Assembly (NCBI GenBank): GCA_037447655.1
Contig: JBBHKE010001630.1
Span: forward strand, 64,001-128,000
DNA length: 64,000 nucleotides
From: Zygnema cylindricum
Taxonomy: Eukaryota > Streptophyta > Zygnematophyceae > Zygnematales > Zygnemataceae
Direction: 5' to 3'
Shown: positions 41,579 to 53,072 of the stretch, one piece after another
Layout: every line of letters begins with the position of its first letter
Position numbering within the stretch: position 1 is the stretch's first letter
Notes under the pieces: model-generated
Databases searched by the model: none
Told to the model about the DNA's origin: nothing
Seen by the model: only the letters and a program-made list of their open reading frames with translations
Position numbers and translations under genes: made by a program

Positions 41579-42524
41579 CTTTGAAACCTCTATAGGTCCT
41601 CAAAGTAGGCAGCTCACACGAAACCTCTAGGATAACCCTGAAACTTTTGTGTTTCAGCAAGAATAACTACCACCTTGGTAGACAAAAACTCTGACCACCT
41701 TCACCCCTGTGGAGGCAAGACTCCCTTGAGTGAATAGCAAAAAGAATCTCTGGATTTGCTTCCTTGAGGAGTAAGTTATGAAGGGGTCAAGGTTGACTTT
41801 TTGTACAGAAGCTCTCTGGGAGAGAGGGTCCAATCTATCAATTTTTTCTAAGTCCTATCTCTCTCTAAAACTCTATCTACTGAAGTACGGCACCAATCAT
41901 AATATTGTATCGTACAGAAAGGTAAAGGTACTGGTGTACTTTATGTACGGCCATTGTACAACATGGCCAATAAGTCGACACATGTCAAACCGCCGAAAAC
42001 CTATTCCGCGATCTCGGCATGCTTCACGTCCGTTTGATTAAACCGGATTTCAATTGTAGTCGTCATAAATACCTGCCCAATATTTGTTTTGCCTTAGAAA
42101 CAAAGTGCGCGGTATCTATTTCGGATGTTCCATACGCTGTACTTTACAAACTGTATCTATGTCCAAATATCTTGTTGAATGAAATAGCCTACGTGTAACT
42201 ATTTATGTAATTATCAAACCCTATATCGTATAACCTTTATCCTAATCTAGTTGGCTAAAGCTACCGGCTACCGGCGGCTGTGACGGACGACAGGTACCAC
42301 GTTCAAATCCTCGGTTCGTCAATGTCTATTTTGGTTATGCTACCTATCTAATGTCTTTCCCTTTCTGGATAGCATAGGCAGCCATGGCTTTATCTCCCTC
42401 TCCAACTTCCAGTGACTGCGTCAAGTGTGGGAGCTGGAGAGAGGAGTTAGAGGCAGACTGCCTCTGCTTCTTTTCTGCATTTTACAAAACATTGAAAACA
42501 CTAAAATAGCCTTTAATTTCTACA
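41574..42524 (-). repeat. 5' LTR of reversed family A element
   Basis: A complete 951-bp LTR, TGCAACTTTGAAACC to TTTAATTTCTACA, bordered by the TATCG duplication on the right. It contains a tRNA-like segment at about 42243-42319, with a B box CGTTCAAATCC and an A box with one mismatch (TAATCTAGTTGG). Confidence 0.9.
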
Positions 42525-45136
42525 TATCGCTACTAGGGTAATGTTTATAATTGTTTCGTTATGTTGCGTATCGAGGGCCCCTTTCCTATTTTCAAAATGT
42601 ACCTAAACTAGGGTACCTGATAATTGATATATCGCTTTGATATATCGGTAAGCTTAATATCGCAATATTTATGCGATTTAACAGCCGATATTACGATATA
42701 TTTCAATCGCGATATATTGAAGTGGCGTAGGTCAAAAAAATAATTCCAAAATCACCCTCCACCCCCCCCAACGCGGGCTTAGTGAGGAGAGGGGGGGGGG
42801 TTCCGTACTGGATCAGTACGGACACCCATCTTGTACGAAATATATCGTGATATAATATGTTGGTTCTTGTGCGATATATGGGGGCCACTGACCGATCGAT
42901 AATCGATATATCGAATTTTAAAATTATTATGATATGATTTTACCCGATAACCAACATTACCTTTTTTCCACTTGCAATATCTATTATCCGATTTTCAAAT
43001 GAAGACCAGCAATTGAAATTTGGGAATCTTTACCTTATAATCATAACAGTCAGATCTACTACTCCACATGTGTGTACGAAGAAAATACGTTTTAGGAGAC
43101 ACAAATAATATTAACACTAAGAGAGATACACGGTGTAGTGTTGTGCAACGAGGGTCACTTGTCGATAATCAATATGTACCTAATTTTAGGCACCTGATAA
43201 TCAATATATAGCTTCAGTATATTGATAAGCTCAGGTCGCGATAATTTGTTGACAATTCGTGCCGATAGTCCAATTTATTGTATCGCAATATATTAAAGCT
43301 TTTTTTCTTGTTTTTTGTAATTATTCCCCATACTCGTTCCACATTGTCTTTTCTGGTTTTTAGAATTAGGGTGAAGTTTCATTAGGAAAATATGTAATTG
43401 TACAACGAACATTACACGATGCTACATTTTGAACGATGTTCTGTTGCGCAACTTTATGAACGATGTTCAATCGCGTAGAGTCTGTAATCCACGTGTTAAA
43501 AAAACAACGTGTTAAAAAAAGAGTGGTACTACGTAAATAAAACTTGATATTGAAAATCGTCAGTGATTTTCATACGACCAATTTTACCTTAAAATCCTCA
43601 TTTGCGTATAATGTACGTGCATACCTTGTCATTTTTAACACAACTTCCGTACTCTTTGCAGACGCTTTGCCATATACCATCTCATTTTTTTAAGGATCCT
43701 ATTTTTTCGCGTGACAAATGAGCGTTACCAAAAATAGTGTGAGAAATAGGCGATTGAATATCCAACGATCATTATTACCTCTCAAATCTCTGGAGCATAT
43801 TTGCAAGATTCTTTGTAGTGTTGTTCGCGGAAAAAAAAAAATAAGAGGTACGGTGTTGGATAGAGAGGTCCCGATTTCTATAAGCAACCTCACTCTCTGT
43901 CCGATGGAACTTCACCCTTATTTGTGCAACTTTTTCTAGATGTTATGCTTGGAAAATAGATTATGAATAAAAGACAAGTTCTACTACTGTAGCGGCCGCA
44001 CAAGTAAAAAATAGAAGTCTGTATGAGTTTCAAAGTATTATGGACCGGATTAGTTTGTCATACGAAAAGTGAAAAAAAACATCTCTATATCACTGCCTAA
44101 GAAAATGAGAAAGCTGCAAATAATTCGAATAGTCAGCATATTTTTTTTGTCAGATCATCATTTTAATTTGACAAAATTAGTGTGATGTGTTTCGTTTCAA
44201 AACTTTACGTATTTACGTAAATACGTACTAATACTATAGTTTTTACATGTTGCGCTGTGTAGATTGAAGTTCCATAACTAAATTCACGCCATACATGGCG
44301 TACAATGCTATATAATGTTTTCAAAAAAATATAATAATGTATACAGTATTAAATTTAGGTAGTACTACATATCGTGAAATGTATCGCGATATAATTTGCT
44401 TGTTTCGGTGGGATATATTGAGGCCTTTGAAAACTGGATATTCAATATCTCGATTATCAAATATTTCGCAATAAAACTTTACTCTATACACAACACTACT
44501 CAAAACCCAACAAGTATGCTAAAAGTGTATATTTGCGTACGGTTTTTTTTTTGTGAATTGTGAAGCCGTTGTCGTGTCAAACTAATAATTCCAAATGCAA
44601 TTCCACATTGTTTTTCTTTACGTACGGCAACTATCCTCTTATCAAAATATACATGCAATTTACTTTCAGAACATCCCCAAAACCCTAAAAAATCCTTGCA
44701 GTATTTATTGACAAGTAATCTTCGATTAAAATTTTAGACCTTTGGTTGTCGTTGTGAAAGCTTTTAAATAGGCGGTGTCTGTACGTCCGCGCAACCATGA
44801 ACGGCATGTCCCTGGGGCCACGACCACGATAGTGACAACGACCACGACCACACCGACACCGACCCGATAACTTTATAATTAGGCGGTGTTTGCCAAAATT
44901 GGCGCAAAGGTTTTTATGTCATGTTTTAAAGTAGGGTCGGTCCGAGAAAGTGGCGCAGTTGGTGTAGATGTTAGAATCGAACGTTAGTTGATTTCTGCAT
45001 TATGCAAGAACAAAGAAATTAAAATTGAATAATGAATATCCAAAACATTAGTACGCACATAAACATACGATGGTCTTATACATTGTTTAGGGCAAAATAA
45101 TGCGTGAGGAGACAAGACACGCCCTAACACGGATTA
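42525..45136. other. AT-rich spacer with ATATCG-type repeats
   Basis: No gene is seen. Several segments consist of CGATATAT/ATATCGCGATATAAT palindromic runs (about 42600-42730, 42840-42960, 43150-43290, 44360-44480). Near these lie fragments of the motif GTGTTGTGTATCG (GTTATGTTGCGTATCGAGG at 42570, TAGTGTTGTGCAACGAGG at 43137, ATACACAACACTA at 44488), which is the TIR of the small elements at 54754 and 55835. This is probably several decayed members of that family. Confidence 0.5.
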
Positions 45137-45416
45137 AGGGTGTGTGCCCATGTGCTCAAGTAAGGGTTTCTTTCTGTTGTTTTCACAGAAAAATATGACT
45201 TGCAACGATAAAATCTTACATTGTACAAAAAACGGGCAAGAACCAAAGTACATGTTGCGTCATCTTGGAACTTGGAAAGTACGTCAATTTGGCGTTATTA
45301 TCGTTTCGACCCACTTCCACGTCACGCCAGCTCATCTTCACACTTGTAGTGGAATCAAATCGCGACCTGACCTTAAATAAATTAATTCCCTATTGACGAA
45401 TAGCAAAACGGTATAG

Positions 45417-45680
45417 CACGCGTGAAACGTCTTCCAAAAAAATTGAACGACGGACAGTACACATTTTTTTTTCTTTGCTCGTCACTCGCATGTATGTACG
45501 AAAATGACAAGCATTTATGGAAAAAAATGTTGAAATTAAAGGTATTTTCACGCGTGAAACGTCTTCCAAAAAAATTGAACGACGGACAGTACACACTTTT
45601 TTTTCTTTGCTCGTCACTCGCATGTATGTACGAAAATGACAAGCATTTATGGAAAAAAATGTTGAAATTAAATGTATTTT
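45417..45680. repeat. 132-bp tandem duplication spanning a host/LTR junction
   Basis: Units are 45417-45548 and 45549-45680. Each contains 111 bases of TIR-transposon sequence followed by the first 21 bases of the family A LTR (TGTTGAAATTAAA then GTATTTT). The first unit's LTR snippet is therefore an orphan LTR start. The units are nearly identical (for example one G/T change within the LTR snippet), so the duplication happened after the copia insertion. Confidence 0.9.
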
Positions 45681-48035
45681 CTAGGTTATTTAAATGATTT
45701 AAGTAGGAGCAGGAAAAGCAGCGGCAGCCTGCTTCTAGCTTTTCTCTCTAAGCCCCCATACTTGTCGTAGTCTCTGAAAGCTGGAGAGGAAGCTAGAGCC
45801 ATGGCTGTTGTTTTTGAAGATTTAGTTTCGTGCGTACGTGAAATTCGGTGCGCACGCGACGTTTCGTGCGTATATATTTTACATGATGTACTGTGGAGTT
45901 TTGAACAGATTTGCGGTTCGGGGGAGTTAGTGTACGAGCAAAATTAAAGTGACGTGTGAGTTGCGCGAACAATTATTTGAAAATGTACGGCGGATCGCGA
46001 AGCGATCCAATATGAAATATGAATTGTTTGAAACGTACGAAGTACAAATGAAGTGACGCGAAGAAGCGTACGAAAAATATGGAATGCGTTGGGAAATGGA
46101 CGGTGGATCGCGAAGCGATCCGATGTAAAATATTTGAAGAGGTTGAAATGTACACCGCAAGTACAAAACATAATGCGACAGGCAACATTTATGGAAAAGT
46201 ACGTGAAGCGACGGTACAAATATTTTATTTGCAACAGTTGCACTTATTGCAAACAACACGATTTCGTTACAATTAGGATTTCGAAGGTACAAGATCATTT
46301 CGGCAAGTGGTTCGAGTTACACGTGGAGGTTCGACGGCGTCCGCCGCTATTTTACAAGGGTTCGTACGTATGTGATGACGGGTTACTGCGTGGACTTATC
46401 GACAAGTGACTAAGCAAGTTGTCACTCATGACGCGGATTTGTGGATGCGTCGGTGTAATTATTTGAAACATCAATATTTTGTTTTATACGAACTAATGAT
46501 TTAGTGTTGATTAAAATAGTTATATTTTACGTGATTAATGAGGATATCGACACTTTAATTTATGTGTCGTATTTGCAGACAAGTGTATGCTTACGATTGC
46601 TTGACTTTCAGGTGTACGCTTACGATTAGTTTTTCTTAGTAATCGGTTATTATGGTTAAATAGGACTTAATGACAGTTACGTAACTTATGTTGGTTATTT
46701 TGACACTTAGTGATTCGTTGACAGCTCAAAAGTGTATATATAGAAATGAGCTTTGTTTGGAATTATTCATCAATGCTGGTTAGAAAAGTAGGGACCAAAG
46801 ATGTAGTATTTTAGGGTTGTCGATTAGGTCATGCACTTTGAATGATATAATGATTATTTGATTATACTTTGATTATACTTTTGTTTATGTGTGATGCATA
46901 AGTTTGTTATTATTTATTTATGTTATTTTATATATGTTTGATATGCACTGTTTATGCATTTGTCCTAGGGTTTGTTTATGTCGATTATTCCATCAAACCT
47001 TAGATGTTGTCATAGTGTTTATTTATATTGATTATTCCATGAAACCCTAAATGTTGTTTGTTGCGTCTGTGTACGCATATGGAGGATGCATTTCAAATGA
47101 TTGTTCATTGGCCTAGCTTTGCTTAGCTTCTTGCATGATAGTTTGGGTTGCTTGTGCGGTCTATTTTAGACCAAAGAAAAACAATGGCTGCCTATGCTCC
47201 TTCTAGAGTCAAAAGGCAGATCCTTAGTAAACTTACCAAAAGGATTGACAGACCCAAGATTTGATCCTGGTACCTACCATCCGTCAAAGTAGCCGTTAGT
47301 CTTACCCTGTAGTCTAAGACCAGTGCTGAAGTATATAGGGTACGATAGCTACTTAAAGATGACGAAATAGAGAAGTTCGATTTATTGACAAACAGACCAT
47401 AATCACAAAGACACAGTTAAAATAGAATTACACCGAAAATGTACTACTTGTATTTTAACGGCTATAAATTAAGGCCGACATCAATCCAACGACGGAGAAA
47501 GAAGCCGACATCGCGGAATGGTCGATTTGGCCGTTTGCGTTCATAACCACAACAGGTGACACGTGGCAGCATGACATTGGATGACGGCATCTCCGGGACA
47601 TACTATGGCGAACCCAGATATGGCAGGCGTCCTCTTTCTGGCCATGTCGTACAATGGTCGTACAGAAAGTACTTCGGACCAAGTACCTTTCTATACTGTA
47701 CACTCAATTGATTGGCTCCGTACATCAGTAGAAGAGGGTTTAGAGAGGGGTTTAGGACTTAGAAAATTAGAGGTAGCCGCCTCTCTCTCAGAGAGCTCTT
47801 GTATAAAAAGGTCTTCTTTGACCACTGATAATTAACTGCTCAGGGGAGCAAATTCAAGGATTCTTTTTGTGGCAGACTCAAGGGAGTCTGCCCTTCCAAG
47901 GGGTGCGGTTCGGTCAGTCTTTATTTTGTGTCAGGGTGGCACCAATATTCAGACAAAGCTTAAAAAACTGAGGTTATCCTAGAGGCTTCTAGCAAGCTGC
48001 CTACTCTGAGTACCAATGGTGGTCTCAGAGTTGCA
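45660..48035 (+). repeat. 5' LTR of plus-strand family A element (interrupted)
   Basis: The parts are 45660-45805 and 47189-48035. It has a G-box GACACGTGGCAG at about 47558, a TATA box TATAAAAAGG near 47811, the antisense tRNA-like module at about 47253-47330, and ends ATGGTGGTCTCAGAGTTGCA. The ATG at 48016-48018 is the candidate Gag start. Confidence 0.9.
45806..47183 (+). mobile_element. Solo LTR, family C, inserted in a family A LTR
   Basis: It starts TGTTGTTTTTGAAG and ends AAGAAAAACA, flanked by ATGGC at 45801-45805 and 47184-47188. It is 1,378 bp. A TATA-like TATATATAGAAA lies near 46735. Two perfect hairpin palindromes GGATCGCGAAGCGATCC are at 45992-46008 and 46105-46121. The orientation follows from the match to the reversed copy at 33654-34989. 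Confidence 0.87.
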
Positions 48036-49165
48036 GGTTATGGGCCCACCCTCTAGGGTACCCATATTTAATGGGATTGGGTTCATCTACTGGGAGAGTA
48101 TGATGATGGGAGCCCTATGTGAGAAAAGATTTTGGGGAATAGTGAGTGACGAGTGAAGCGCCCATCCGGTCCTGCTATTCCTCCAGGGTTTGGAGGAAGC
48201 AGATTTGGTAGGAAACCAAATCCACCTTCATCAGAGGAATCAGAAGACAGAGAAAGCACCGTGATGGAAAAAGGGAAAGAAAAAAAGAAAACCACATCTA
48301 TAGCAACCGGATCTGCTTTCATGTCTCCTATTTCGAGGAGTGAGGAGAATGATATCGATACCTGGGACTACAACAACATGGCAGCCAAGCATTTTGTCCT
48401 CCGTCATCTCACACAAGGACTCGCATTCCCTCATTTGCAGGTGGAAAGGGCATCCGATCTGTGGGATGCGCTTATAGAGATATACTGTAACGATACTATT
48501 CAAAAACAGAAGCTAGCAGACCAAAGGATCAATGGATACTTTCACAAAGGAGAGAAGATGCTCGATTTCTGCAATGAGCTGGCTATACTCTTCATGGAGT
48601 TAGAGTGTGCCGGAAAAGTAGAAACCGAGAAGGCAAAGGTACACTGCTTACTCATGAAACTACCCGATGAGTATGAGAACATTGTAAACCGGGTACAAGA
48701 TCTACCGAACTCCAGGTGGATATGGAATTCAGTAGTTGGTATGATTCTCGTCCGAGAGAATACAATCGAAATCCGGAGGGGAGTTAAGAATTGACAAGCC
48801 TTGGCGGCTGGAGCGAGTTGGCGAAACAAAGATTCACGGAAACCCCTTGGAAGTCATGGAGGGGAAGACCTGAAAAATCAATCCGATGAATTTGGAACAA
48901 GGGGACCAAAGGGGCTTTGTCATTTCTGTAAAAAAATCTGGGCATTACATGGCAGAATGTACCAAACTGACCGAGCTTCGGATAAAGGAGGGGCAGACCG
49001 GGGGTCAAACACGAGGGAAGAAAAAGGCACTTGTCACACAGGTACTCGAGAAGGAATCCGATGAGGAGGACGACGAACTTCTTTTGGATGAGGAGTTGGA
49101 AGCAAAAACAGAAGTCAAAATTCCACGAAATCAAAAATGTTCTTTTGGTGGACTGAAAGGTGAAG
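48016..49165 (+). pseudogene. Gag of plus-strand family A element
   Basis: From the in-LTR ATG the frame reads through the primer site (VMGPPSRVPIFNG) to KRFWGIVSDE, where a one-base deletion relative to the reversed copy gives a TGA near 48151. The capsid continues at 48153-48794 (GSAFMSPISRSEENDIDTW; ASDLWDALIEIY; EKMLDFCNELAILFMELE; RWIWNSVVGMILVREN), with a stop at 48792. A knuckle-like CHFCKKIWALH or, in the next frame, SVKKSGHYMAEC near 48920-48960 is all that remains of the CCHC motif. Acidic residues follow (about 49050-49110). Confidence 0.82.
48036..48050 (+). promoter_or_regulatory. Primer-binding site, plus-strand family A element
   Basis: GGTTATGGGCCCACC follows the LTR with no gap and is complementary over 15 bases to the anticodon arm of plant initiator tRNA-Met (GGUGGGCCCAUAACC, recalled). 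The ATG within it is the complement of the CAU anticodon and lies in the Gag frame. Confidence 0.75.
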
Positions 49166-52100
49166 GAGGCTGATTGGGGATTCAGGTGCATCCATGCACA
49201 TGTGCAAAGATAAGCATCTGTTTACTAAGCTGAGAAAGATCCCTACAGTAGAGATTACATATAGGGATGGGAGGGTAGTGACCACTACTTATGTAGGATC
49301 ACTATATCTGAAAGTCGTAGTAGAGGGAAAAACCTCAATAGTTACGTTCTCCGATCTATTGTTTATTCCGAAGTTAAACAAAAATCTTATCTCTACGTCT
49401 GTATTAGATGATAAAGGATTTGAAACTAGCACCAGAAAAGGAGTCTTTACAGCTAGCTTTGAGGAAGATGTGTATTTCACTGCTGAGAAAGGTAGCCAAG
49501 GAATGTTCAGGCTTGCTTTAAGTAATGAAAAACTCAAACTTTACTATGCTGATGTCTATGATATTATGTTGTGGCATAAAAGACTTGGTTATGTGAATCT
49601 AGAAAAGTTAAGAGAAATGAAAAAGTTAGGAGTAGTTGAAGGGATACGCTTTGGGGAAAATGAAAATGTGAGTGATTGCAGTGGGTGTGCTCAAGGTAAA
49701 GCACACAGATTACCATTCCCAAAGAAAGCAACTTATAAAGGAGAAAAAGTTCTTGATTTGGTACAGACGGACATTTGGGGACCGGCGAGAGTGCCATCAC
49801 CTAGAGGCAAAAGATTTTTGCTAACCATTACTGATGATTGGTCCCGGTACTCCCGGGTATACTTTTTGAAAAATAAATCAGAAACTCCGGAGTATTTCAA
49901 ACAATATAAGGCATGGGTCGAGAAACTTCACGAGACCTCAATAAAAAGAGTAAGAAGTGACAATGGAGGGGAATATACCTCCAATCAGTTTGAGGAGTTC
50001 TTAAAGGAGGATGGTGTTCAACATCAAAAGACAGTTGTAGAAAACTCGGAACAGAATGGTGTTGCCGAGAGATTCAATAGGACACTAAATGATAGTGCCC
50101 GGAGTATGTTGTCAGATAAAAGGATAGGAAAAAGATTTTGGGCAAAAGCTATGAATTGTGCTAATTATTTGAGAAACAGAGTTCTAACTTCGGCGGTGAA
50201 AGGCCAAACTCCATATGAGAATTGCACCGGCCGAAAACCAGATCTATCTCACTTAAAGGTTTTCGGTAGTAAAGTCTTCAGTTTAGATACAGATAAATCA
50301 AATTGGAAACTAGATCCTAAAGGGAAACCCGACAACTTGCTAGGATATGATGAGGATGTAAAAGGGTATAGAGTGTATGATCTAAAGAGAGAAGATATAA
50401 TTTTAGTAAAACATCTGGTAGCTATGGATGAAAGGAAGTCGGTAGATCCCTTTAAATCCTCAAAGTCAGTCAGAATCAAATTTGAGTCAGACAATTTTGA
50501 TGACGTTCATCTCCCTAACTATCCTGGTTTTCAAGAAGATGATACTCTTGCAGGTTCCGATGATATCCTCGCACATTCAAAACAGACAGAGAAAGACTTG
50601 AACTTGGAAACACCAATGACACAAGCGGAAGACGTGGTTGAAACGGATATGGATCCGAGGGACAGGGGATTAGCCGTGGTGAATCAAAAGAATCCACGAG
50701 AACCATCTATTCAAGGGGTAGATTTTGAGGGAGGGAGAAGAAGCAGCAAAAGACTTCAAGAGAAACAAGTTAATAACAAGGTAACTAAACTATCTCACCC
50801 GGAGGAACCTCAAACATATGAAGAGACAATGAACTGTCCGGAAAGAAACTGGTGGAAGACAGCCATCAATGAAGAGATGGCTTCAATCATGGGGGCTGAT
50901 ACATGGGAGCTGGTGGACTGTCCACCCGATAGAAAACCTATTGGATGTAAGTGGGTTTTCAAACTAAAACTGAATCCGGACAATACAATTGAGCGGTATA
51001 AGGCTCGGTTAGTGGCGAAAGGTTTTACTCAGAAAGAAGGAATAGACTACGAAGAAACCTTCGCTCCGGTCGTCATATTTCCCTCGGTCCAAATACTTCT
51101 CAGTATGGCAGCTGTAGAACACATGGAAGTACACCAGATGGACATAAAGACAACGTTCCTACATGGAGAACTAGAGGAGGAGATCTTCATACGACAGCCG
51201 GAAGGATTCGTGGAACAAGGAGAGGAAAGTAAGGTATGCCGGCTGATCAAATCTCTCTATGGTTTGAAACAGGCGCCCAGACAAAGGAACAAGAAACTTG
51301 ATGAGTTCCTTACCAGTCTGGGATACTTTTGCATCAGTTCAGACCATTCAACTTATGTTTTTGAAGATGAGGAAGGTTTCGTCTTTATTGCAATTTACAT
51401 TGATGATCTTCTTGTTTTAAGTAAGGGTATGGTTACATCAGGAGGTCTCTGTAATAGTACGGACAGCAAAATTTCTGTATTACAGAGGCCTCGGTTACAT
51501 CGCGTATCATCTGTAAACAAGTTTTTACATACGTGTTCTAAATTGAGTGATTCCACGTAGGTCGACGATCAAATCTGTAAAATCGTCAAAGATTTGGAAA
51601 CCGACCATTTTCGTATAAAAATACGTACTTGCGTATTACGTACGTGTACTTCACAAGTGTACCGCGTCTATGTACCTCAGAGATCTCCTTCACGCTGCTG
51701 ACTTTCAGGAAAAAACCGTATTTCTTTTCGGCAAAAATTTTACGGTCACCTTGTCCGAAGGCACGTGACTTTGGGGACGTGTGAAAATTTTCATATTTCA
51801 TCGACGCACGTGTCTGACGTCCAGGTGTAGCGATTTGACTGGTTCTGTATTGCTGAACCCACCTCGGCGAGGTGGGTTCACCAATACAGAGGCGTATGGA
51901 GCGATTGCTTCGCAGATGAAGACCAAAATGTAATCGGACGGTCGATGTCTTCTCTTGGATACTTGGAGAATCGTAATCTTATTTTCTGTAATGTTGTTTT
52001 CAAGAAACTCACGAAAATATAGTACGGCATGGTACGGGCAAGTACAAAATTCTGTATTAAACCTCACTTTTCGTCTGATGTAACCATACCCTAAGTCATT

Positions 52101-53059
52101 AAATAAAATTAACAAACTAAAAACAGATCTAAAGAGAAGATTCGAAATGAAAGATATGGGGGAGGCTAGATATATTCTGGGAATACAAGTAGAGAGAGAT
52201 AGGAAAAAGAGGATAATTAGACTAACTGAGAAAGAGGCAATTGGAAACATGCTAGAAAAATTTCAGATGAACAAAGCCAACAGTTGCACGACTCCCATGG
52301 ATCTAAAGAAGGGAAGTGAGAGGAGTGAGGAAGGAGACATCCTAATTCTAGATGATGAACTAGGTCCAGAAGAAAAGAAGTTTATGAAGACTATTCCATA
52401 CAGACAGGTAGTGGGCAGTCTGATATATTTTATAAATTGTACCAGACCGGATTTGGCAGCAGCTGTAGAAGTGCTAAATAGGAGTCTGAATGCTCCTACC
52501 AAAAGGGATTGGGAAGCAGCAAAAAGGGTCCTCAAATATCTCATAGGAACTAGGGATCTATGGTTGCATCTGGGTGGGGAAAACACTGACATCACCACTT
52601 GGAGTGATGCCAGCTATAGGGATGCTCCGATGAGAAGATGTACATCTGGATATGTGTTGTATGTGGGGAATGGTGCTTGTTGCTGGAGCAGTAAGCAGCA
52701 AAAGGTCATTGCTCAGTCTACCATGGAGGCAGAGTATATGGCATCTTGCTCTGCTGTGAAGGAATTGATGTGGGTCAAATCCTTGCTTGGTGAATTGGGG
52801 CATCTTAAGAGTGGAATTCATAAAATATTATGTGATAATCAAGCAGCAATTGCAATTGTTGCTAATCCCAAACATCATTTTAAAGAAAAACACATGGACA
52901 TACGACTTAGCTTTGTTAGGGAAAAGGTGGAGAACAAAATAATAAGTCTATAATACGGACCAGACAGTGAGATGGTGGCAGACATGATGACTAAGCGTGT
53001 GCCTTCTCCTACATTATTTTTTTGCAGAGAGATGTGGACTTAAAATTAAAAGTGACTAG
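49166..53059 (+). pseudogene. Pol of plus-strand family A element (protease, integrase, RT, RNase H), split by a MITE
   Basis: The protease motif GDSGASMHMC is intact at about 49173-49203. A one-base deletion just before it breaks the link with Gag. From 49194 an open frame of more than 740 codons covers gag-pre-integrase (LWHKRLGYVNL, SGCAQGKAH), integrase with TDIWGP, RSDNGGEYTS and EQNGVAERFN, and RT with KWVFKLKLNPDN, HQMDIKTTFLHGELEEEIF and IYIDDLLVLSK. At 51425 a MITE interrupts; RT resumes at 52095 and RNase H runs to the end (TWSDASYRD, MEAEYMASC, CDNQAAIAI), with a TAA at 52951-52953 and a late frameshift. Apart from the MITE this is the best-preserved copia Pol here. Confidence 0.92.
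51425..52091. mobile_element. PIF/Harbinger-like MITE in the copia RT (667 bp)
   Basis: The left end is GGGTATGGTTACATCAG and the right end is its exact reverse complement (17 bp). TAA flanks both sides (51422-51424, 52092-52094), and removing the insert plus one TAA restores the RT frame at LSKS. GGG ends with a TAA/TTA duplication are typical of PIF/Harbinger. A hairpin at 51844-51890 has two 13-base arms around one base (TGAACCCACCTCG and its complement), extended by 9-bp arms. No transposase is encoded. Confidence 0.85.
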
Positions 53060-53072
53060 AAAATAAGGGGAG

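Larger units (their letters stand above)
24752..42524 (-). mobile_element. Copia family A element, reversed, 17.8 kb including nested insertions
   Basis: The element is bounded by TATCG (24747-24751 and 42525-42529), an exact 5-bp target duplication across almost 18 kb. Its ends are TGCAACTCTGAG at 24752 and TTTAATTTCTACA at 42524. On the minus strand the order is 5' LTR (42524-41574), primer site, gag, integrase, RT, RNase H, polypurine tract, 3' LTR. The 3' LTR is split: 24752-25418 and 36880-37245, with copia family B inserted between. The internal region is full length but has stops and frameshifts throughout. Confidence 0.9.

Noticed and set aside
45382-45697. Pair of frames with a repeated peptide
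   Set aside because: The repetition is explained by the 132-bp tandem duplication of non-coding TIR-element and LTR sequence.
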